Shown here piece after piece: positions 59,507 to 64,000 of a DNA stretch of 64,000 bases (position 1 is the first letter of the stretch; each line of letters opens with the position of its first letter). The notes beneath the pieces were generated by a model that did not search any database, had not been told where the DNA came from, and was given only the letters and a program-made list of their open reading frames with translations. The DNA is taken from assembly GCA_964592425.1 (NCBI GenBank), contig CAZQCG010000028.1, positions 1-64,000 on the forward strand, read 5' to 3'. The DNA comes from Viridilinea sp964592425. Its GTDB lineage: Bacteria; Chloroflexota; Chloroflexia; Chloroflexales; Chloroflexaceae. A program made the position numbers and the translations under genes.

Positions 59507-61084
59507 TTACTCCTTCGGTAGCAGCAGCCAGATCGTCGTGCCCTGGCCAGGCTCACTGCGCACACCGATCTGCCCACCCATAGCTGTAACGAGCCCCCGT
59601 GCAATCGCCAGGCCAAGCCCTGCATTGCCGCCCTCACGCCCACGAGCCGGGTCGGCGCGGTAGAAACGCTCGAAGATGTGTGGCAGATGCTCGGCATCAA
59701 TCCCGCAGCCGGTATCACTGACACTCAAGTGTACCATCCGCCCCTGTGGAGTCGCCTCCAGGTTAATCTGCCCGCCTGCTGGCGTGTGACGCAGAGCATT
59801 GTCGAGCAGGATCAGCAGCACCTGGCGCAAGCGATCGGCGTCAGCTTGCAGACTCCCTACTGCCGCCTTCACCGCGACATGCACACCGCGCTGCTCGCCT
59901 AGACGCGCTACCTGACGTTGCAACTCAGCCAGCAGGGCCAGCAGATCAACCGTCGTCGGATTTAGCGGCAGTTGCCCGCTGTCGAGCCGCGAGAGCGTCA
60001 GCAGGTCGTCAACCAGTCGACGCATATGGTCGCTCTCGGTCAACACATCGCCGAGCAGCTCGCGCTGATCAACATCACCGGCAGGCACCCCCCGCAGGGC
60101 CACCTCAGTACTGGCCCGAATGAGCGTCAATGGCGTGCGTAGTTCGTGGCTGGCGCTGGCGATAAAACGCTGCTGGCGTTCCCATGCCAGCTGGGCCGGC
60201 TGAAGTGAGCGACCGGCCAGCCACCAGCTTGCCACCCCTACCAGCGCCAGCGTCAGACTGCCCAGCATCAGCATGCCTAGCGTGAGCTGACTTAGTACCT
60301 GCTCCTGGTCACTGAGCACCCGCCCAAGTTGCAGCGCCGCTGGCCCGTCACTGCGCGTGAGGCGATAGGTCAGCAAACGAACGTTGCGTCCGTCGGCCAG
60401 GGTGACCGTTCGCACATCGCTGCCATTGGCCAGGGCTGCCTTGAGCGCCTCCTGGTTGGGATCGATTGGTGCATTGACCGGGTTCGGATTAAAGAGCAGC
60501 ATGCCGTCCTCGCTGAGCGGCAAAACAAAGATCGCCGCTAGCTCGGCGTCATAGGCGAGCGGCGCACCCGCCTCCATCGTTGAGAAGGGTGCGACACTGC
60601 TGGCTAGGCGCTCCTCATCATCCGTGTCGCCCTCATCATCATCATCCTCTCGCTTGACCTCGATGATCGTCCCGCTATCGCGGTCAACCTGCACCTGCGC
60701 CTCACTGGCGAAGCCGATCTCATAAACGACCCGGCCATCCTCTTGCTTTAACTCAACGCGGGTGGGCGTATCCCCACCCAGGACCTTCACCGCCCGGGCA
60801 ATTGCCTCCTCCTGCGAGATCTGCGTGAGCGGTACCTGGCGCGGCCCAAAACTCAACTCGTCCCGTACTAGCGACCAGTCGCGGTCAGCCGAGGTGAGTG
60901 CAGGCGGGATCGGTGCCGCCAGAGCATGAAACTCGTGGGCCATCTTATGCTGGAGGGCCAGGTCGGTGATCGAGCGAAAGTAGCGCTCGACAATCACATA
61001 GGCCCCGCCACCCACCATTGCCACCAGGGCCAGGGCCGCCAGGGTATAGAGCAAGGTCAGCCGCAGGCGTAGTCCCCTAAACAT
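59507..61084 (-). CDS. sensor histidine kinase with periplasmic PepSY domain
   Basis: 525 residues from ATG 61084; upstream in-frame starts would overlap the regulator gene more. First TM ~10-32, periplasmic region to ~275 with a PepSY domain at ~87-145 (ISQEEAIARAVKVLGG ... YEIGFASEAQVQVDRDSG) and an Asp/Glu-rich string (DDDDEGDTDDEE). Second TM near LTLGMLMLGSLTLALVGVASWW. HisKA with His313 (SHELRTPLTL), then the ATPase N-box LLDNALRHTPAGG and G-box VSDTGCGI. Pairs with the OmpR-type regulator overlapping by 8 bp. Confidence 0.93.
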   Translation of the reverse strand: MFRGLRLRLTLLYTLAALALVAMVGGGAYVIVERYFRSITDLALQHKMAHEFHALAAPIPPALTSADRDWSLVRDELSFGPRQVPLTQISQEEAIARAVKVLGGDTPTRVELKQEDGRVVYEIGFASEAQVQVDRDSGTIIEVKREDDDDEGDTDDEERLASSVAPFSTMEAGAPLAYDAELAAIFVLPLSEDGMLLFNPNPVNAPIDPNQEALKAALANGSDVRTVTLADGRNVRLLTYRLTRSDGPAALQLGRVLSDQEQVLSQLTLGMLMLGSLTLALVGVASWWLAGRSLQPAQLAWERQQRFIASASHELRTPLTLIRASTEVALRGVPAGDVDQRELLGDVLTESDHMRRLVDDLLTLSRLDSGQLPLNPTTVDLLALLAELQRQVARLGEQRGVHVAVKAAVGSLQADADRLRQVLLILLDNALRHTPAGGQINLEATPQGRMVHLSVSDTGCGIDAEHLPHIFERFYRADPARGREGGNAGLGLAIARGLVTAMGGQIGVRSEPGQGTTIWLLLPKE

Positions 61085-61763
61085 CAAGCGCCTCCAGGCG
61101 GTAGCCCATCCCACGCACCGTCATGATCGGGTCACGTTCACCGGGTACGTTCAGCTTGCGCCGTAGGTAGGAGATGTAGACATCGACCATCTGCGGCTGC
61201 ACATCATGCTCGTACGACCAGACATAATCGAGGATCTGCTGGCGGCTGAGAGTCTGCCCACGGTTACGCAGCAGGTACTCGAGCAGATTCCACTCAGTCG
61301 GGCTGAGTTCGAGCGCACGCATCCCCCGCCGAGCCGTATGGGCGCGCAGATCGAGCACAAGGCTACCGCTGCGCAGTTCGTCACTGCTATCACTACTATT
61401 AACTGTGAAGCGTCGTCCCAGGGCGCGCACCCGCACCAGCAATTCCTCAAAGGCAAAAGGTTTGACCAGATAGTCATCCGCACCACTCTCGAAGCCGGTG
61501 AGCTTATCTTCAAGCTGACCTCGAGCCGTCAACAAGAGCAACGCGGTCGGCAAACGAGCGGCGCGTACGGCCCGGCAGACACTCGGCCCATCACGCTCCG
61601 GCAACATCCAGTCTACCACCGCCACCTCATAGATGCCGCGCAGGGCCAGATCAAGCCCGCTCTCACCATCATGGGCCAGATCCACCTGGTAATGCTCATC
61701 ACCAAGCACCCGTGCCACCAGGCGCGCCAGGCGCCGGTCATCTTCAATCAACAAAACGCGCAT
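61077..61763 (-). CDS. OmpR-family response regulator
   Basis: 228 residues from ATG 61763 (GAGGAGGATC upstream). The receiver has acidic pocket E7-D8-D9, phospho-acceptor Asp51 (VVDWMLPERDG) and Lys101 (LVKPFAF). A C-terminal winged helix follows (LSPTEWNLLEYLLRNRGQTLS ... VDVYISYLRRKL ... GYRLEALDV). Overlaps its kinase gene by 8 bp. A direct TTGGAA repeat with 11-bp spacing in the divergent intergenic region is a candidate binding site. Confidence 0.94.
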   Translation of the reverse strand: MRVLLIEDDRRLARLVARVLGDEHYQVDLAHDGESGLDLALRGIYEVAVVDWMLPERDGPSVCRAVRAARLPTALLLLTARGQLEDKLTGFESGADDYLVKPFAFEELLVRVRALGRRFTVNSSDSSDELRSGSLVLDLRAHTARRGMRALELSPTEWNLLEYLLRNRGQTLSRQQILDYVWSYEHDVQPQMVDVYISYLRRKLNVPGERDPIMTVRGMGYRLEALDV

Positions 61764-61812
61764 GATCCTCCTCATCTCATTGCACGGTCGCCCTCAGCCT
61801 AACGCTACAAGA

Positions 61813-61850
61813 TTGGAATCAACTTGGAAGCTCTGTCAGGCGACTCCAAG
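61813..61850. promoter_or_regulatory. candidate OmpR-type binding region
   Basis: TTGGAA at 61813-61818 and 61824-61829 are in direct repeat, 11 bp apart, as OmpR-family dimers bind one helical turn apart. An inverted CTTGGA/TCCAAG pair (61823-61828, 61845-61850) overlaps. Located between the regulator gene and the PepSY protein gene. Confidence 0.4.
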
Positions 61851-61923
61851 GAAATTTTCATCAAGTCAAGGTAGGCTAAAGGACAAGACCGTACAACCTT
61901 TCGCTAGCAAGGAGTATCCGCTT

Positions 61924-62763
61924 ATGCCTCAGCGTACCACGATCCTCATCGCCACGCTGTTGACCGTTTTTACCCTGGCCCTGATCGGCGGCCTGGTGTT
62001 ACGCCTGGCTGGCAACCAGTCTGCGGTTGTTGCCTCCCCATCCGTGACAGCCACCCCCGTTATGGCTATCCCGACCCTCCCGGCCCTCGATCCCACCGTC
62101 GAAGCCCTGGTGCGCGAGCGTGAGGCTATCTACCAGGCAGCTCTGGACGAGGCTCAAACCCGCCTTGAGCAAGCCAATGCCCAGATCGTCGAGGCCAACG
62201 CCCAGGCCAGCCAGGCTCTTGCCAACCAACAGCGCTTGCAGGAACAACTAGCCCAGCCTGCGATGCTGGTTGCGCCAGCTGCACAGGCTGCGCCAGCTGC
62301 ACAGGCTGCACCGGCCGCGCCGACCTATGCGATCAGCGTCGAGCAGGCCGGAAGCATTGCCCTTGAGGCGGCCCCCGGTACAAGCCTGACTGCACAGCCC
62401 GAACTGGTGCGCTACGCTGGCCGCCCCGCGTATGAGGTGCGGCTTGACCAAGGCCTCGTCTATATTGACGCTCAGAGCGGTGCTCTACTGCATAATAGCG
62501 TGGCCGCCCCAACCGCTCCCGCTGCACCGGCAGTTGCGCTTAGCGAGGCCGAAGCCCTCCAGGTCGCCATCGCCTACCATGGCGGCGGCGAGGTACTGGA
62601 GATTGAGCGCGATACCGAGCATGGTGCACAGATCTACGAAGTAAAGTTCAACGACCGCAGCAAAGTCTATGTCGATGCCGCCAGCGGCCAGGTGGTGTAT
62701 GCCCAGATGGCCAACACTGGCGACAATGACCACAGCAACGAGGACCGTGATCACGATGATTAA
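61924..62763 (+). CDS. secreted/anchored protein with two PepSY-like domains
   Basis: 279 residues from ATG 61924 (AAGGAG ribosome-binding site). An N-terminal signal/anchor (TTILIATLLTVFTLALIGGLVLRLAG) is followed by an Ala/Pro linker and a Glu/Gln/Ala coiled coil (about 55-110, EREAIYQAALDEAQTRLEQANAQ). Then tandem AAPAAQ repeats and two PepSY-type repeats: ~138-190 (SVEQAGSIALEAAPG ... VYIDAQSGALL) and ~205-270 (LSEAEALQVAIAYHGG ... VYVDAASGQVVYAQM). C-terminus is Asp/His-rich (DNDHSNEDRDHDD). PepSY is often a protease-inhibitory or sensing domain. Divergent from the PepSY kinase/regulator pair, so probably its target or sensor partner. Confidence 0.75.
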   Translation: MPQRTTILIATLLTVFTLALIGGLVLRLAGNQSAVVASPSVTATPVMAIPTLPALDPTVEALVREREAIYQAALDEAQTRLEQANAQIVEANAQASQALANQQRLQEQLAQPAMLVAPAAQAAPAAQAAPAAPTYAISVEQAGSIALEAAPGTSLTAQPELVRYAGRPAYEVRLDQGLVYIDAQSGALLHNSVAAPTAPAAPAVALSEAEALQVAIAYHGGGEVLEIERDTEHGAQIYEVKFNDRSKVYVDAASGQVVYAQMANTGDNDHSNEDRDHDD

Positions 62764-63181
62764 GCCATATAGCCACAGCCAGGGCCTCAAAGCCCTGATC
62801 ACCACCACGGCCCTTGCAGCGACCCTGGCTGGTTGGGCACTACTTGTTACGCAGACCCAGCCGGTGCCGGATGCCCCTCAGCCAACACCTGCAAACCAGG
62901 CCGCCATTGTTGCCCCCCCGCCAGCCTGGCTCTTGACCCCGCCCGCCATTCCCGAACTCCCACCGGTTGCTACCGCACAGATTGCGCCCCGCGTCACTGT
63001 GGTAACAACGGCCCCACAGCCTGCCGTGCCAGCCCCGGTTCAGGCAGCCCCGGTTCAGGCAGCCCCGGTTCAGGCAGCCCCAGTCGCACCCGCTCCAGCC
63101 CTCCGCGAGGTTGCTAGTATCCCTGCCCCCGCTCCACCCGTCGCACCTGCCCCCGTCACCACCACCCGCTCGTCGCGCTAA
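62756..63181 (+). CDS. secreted Ala/Pro/Val-rich low-complexity protein
   Basis: 141 residues; start ATG overlaps the end of the double-PepSY gene by 8 bp. A single N-terminal hydrophobic segment (ALITTTALAATLAGWALLVT) is followed by a Pro/Ala-rich chain with a three-copy 15-bp tandem repeat encoding AAPVQ (63031-63075). No globular domain is evident. Probably anchored in the membrane with an extended outside segment. The overlap implies joint expression with the PepSY protein. Function unknown. Confidence 0.6.
   Translation: MIKPYSHSQGLKALITTTALAATLAGWALLVTQTQPVPDAPQPTPANQAAIVAPPPAWLLTPPAIPELPPVATAQIAPRVTVVTTAPQPAVPAPVQAAPVQAAPVQAAPVAPAPALREVASIPAPAPPVAPAPVTTTRSSR
63031..63081 (+). repeat. 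15-bp coding tandem repeat
   Basis: Three exact copies of a 15-bp unit (63031-63075) plus a partial fourth, in frame, encoding repeated Ala-Pro-Val-Gln-Ala. Copy number may vary between strains by slippage. Confidence 0.8.
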
Positions 63182-63235
63182 GCTCTCCTAACCATGCTAT
63201 ATTCGACTGGCAGGAACAGCCAGTTGGAGGTGAGT

Positions 63236-64000
63236 ATGGAGATCGAGATCAATGGCATACGCATGCACTACGAGGAGGCAGGGGTGGGGCCAGCAGTGGT
63301 GCTCATCCATGCCTTTCCCCTTGCCGGGACTATGTGGCGGCAGCAAGTCGCGGCCCTGGCCCCTCATTTCCGGGTGATCGTACCGGATCTGCGCGGTTTC
63401 GGTGCGAGTGATGCGCCACCAGGGCCTTACTTGATGGACACCCAGGCTGACGATCTTGCGGCCCTCCTGACACACCTGGGGCTAAGCCGAGCGGCCATTG
63501 TTGGGCTATCGATGGGCGGCTACATCGCCTTTGCCCTCTGGCGTCGTCACCACGCCGCCCTGGCAGCCCTGGTGCTGGCCGATACTCGGGCCGGTGCTGA
63601 TAGTGAAGCGGGGCGTGCAACTCGCGAGACAAACGCACAGTTGGTCGAAGCTGAGGGTGTGGTGGCCCTTGCCGATAAGCTCATCCCCGGTCTAGTCGCA
63701 CCAGGAGCCTCGACAACGCTGCGTGAAGAGCTACAGGCGCTGATCTGCGCCAATCGGCCCCACGCTATTGCCGGGGCATTACGAGGCATGGCGCTACGCC
63801 CCGACGTCACCGCTGACCTGGCAAGGATCAACGTGCCGACCCTGGTCATCGTCGGAACGGAGGACGCGCTGACCCCGCCGCCTGAAGCCGAGGCGATCCA
63901 ACGTCGGGTACACGGCAGCACGCTGGTGCTGATCGAGCATGCGGGCCACCTGAGCAACCTTGAACAGCCCGAGACGTTCAACCAGGCCCTGCTGAACTTT
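63236..64000 (+). CDS. alpha/beta-fold hydrolase (3' end beyond the window)
   Basis: At least 255 codons from ATG 63236, preceded by TTGGAGGTGAG, and still open at the window edge. The N-terminus reads EIEINGIRMHYEEAG. VVLIHAFPLAG provides the oxyanion HG-type loop and GLSMGGY the nucleophile Ser elbow. The acid is probably Asp in VGTEDALTPP and His in IEHAGHLSNLEQPE. It resembles 3-oxoadipate enol-lactonase/PcaD-like hydrolases in layout, but the family is broad and the substrate uncertain. Cytoplasmic. Only the last few residues should be missing. Confidence 0.88.
   Translation, partial: MEIEINGIRMHYEEAGVGPAVVLIHAFPLAGTMWRQQVAALAPHFRVIVPDLRGFGASDAPPGPYLMDTQADDLAALLTHLGLSRAAIVGLSMGGYIAFALWRRHHAALAALVLADTRAGADSEAGRATRETNAQLVEAEGVVALADKLIPGLVAPGASTTLREELQALICANRPHAIAGALRGMALRPDVTADLARINVPTLVIVGTEDALTPPPEAEAIQRRVHGSTLVLIEHAGHLSNLEQPETFNQALLNF

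Overview
The window reads as a chromosomal segment of a filamentous Chloroflexota bacterium, most likely order Chloroflexales. This is inferred from gene content, not from a database match. The main pointer is a nine-gene operon joining Alternative Complex III subunits (ActB, ActE, ActA, an ActG-like protein) to SCO1 and an A2-type caa3 cytochrome oxidase. That layout matches the respiratory ('Cr') ACIII cluster described for Chloroflexus, including the absence of ActC, ActD and ActF. Supporting hints are propionyl/acetyl-CoA carboxylase subunits, a non-discriminating-type AspRS, secreted proteins with an I-(Y/F)-L-P motif just after the signal peptide, high GC, and many small non-coding repeats. 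No rRNA, tRNA, CRISPR array, phage or intact transposase was seen.

Layout. 0-7 kb: PspA, thymidine kinase, a small unknown protein, purK-purE-rfbB (minus strand), a two-domain VOC/glyoxalase protein, and a WYL regulator. 6.9-11 kb (minus strand): the rplU-rpmA-rpmE operon behind a perfect sigma-70 promoter, a receiver/Pro-rich/Roadblock protein, and aspS. 11.5-17 kb: a WecG/TagA glycosyltransferase overlapping an acyl-CoA carboxylase beta subunit, an RsbW/RsbV-type pair, an RDD protein, a GNAT protein and tgt. 17-24.5 kb: two secreted glycoside hydrolases (clan GH-A; GH78-like), a DUF445 protein and a Cys/Met-metabolism PLP enzyme.

24.6-35.2 kb is a carbohydrate-use locus: a LacI regulator, a divergent promoter with two perfect GAAATCGATTTC operators, an ABC importer (binding protein and two permeases), an 1157-residue GH94-like protein and a GH3 beta-glucosidase. 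The gene order suggests uptake of a beta-glucan oligosaccharide followed by cytoplasmic breakdown. 35.2-49 kb is mixed: lysA, an HD protein, a GNAT, a biotin carboxylase/BCCP fusion, a CpXC protein, a GT9 transferase, an sAC-like cyclase/ATPase, a divergent sigma factor, a RfaE1-like kinase and an aminotransferase.

49-59.4 kb is the ACIII-caa3 operon, which should carry electrons from quinol to O2. It is followed by a convergent two-component system whose kinase has an extracytoplasmic PepSY domain, and by a divergent pair encoding a secreted double-PepSY protein and an Ala/Pro-rich protein. A partial alpha/beta hydrolase runs off the right edge.

The strongest sequence-level discoveries are several non-autonomous mobile elements whose target duplications can be read directly. 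One family has 10-bp duplications (1464-1589 and 47608-47736). The second copy was inserted across the aminotransferase stop codon and separated it from the kinase gene. A second element (11256-11400) has perfect 18-bp inverted ends and a 10-bp duplication. Two neighbouring elements (25725-25886 and 25910-26014) have GTA-type ends and 8-bp duplications, as in IS66.
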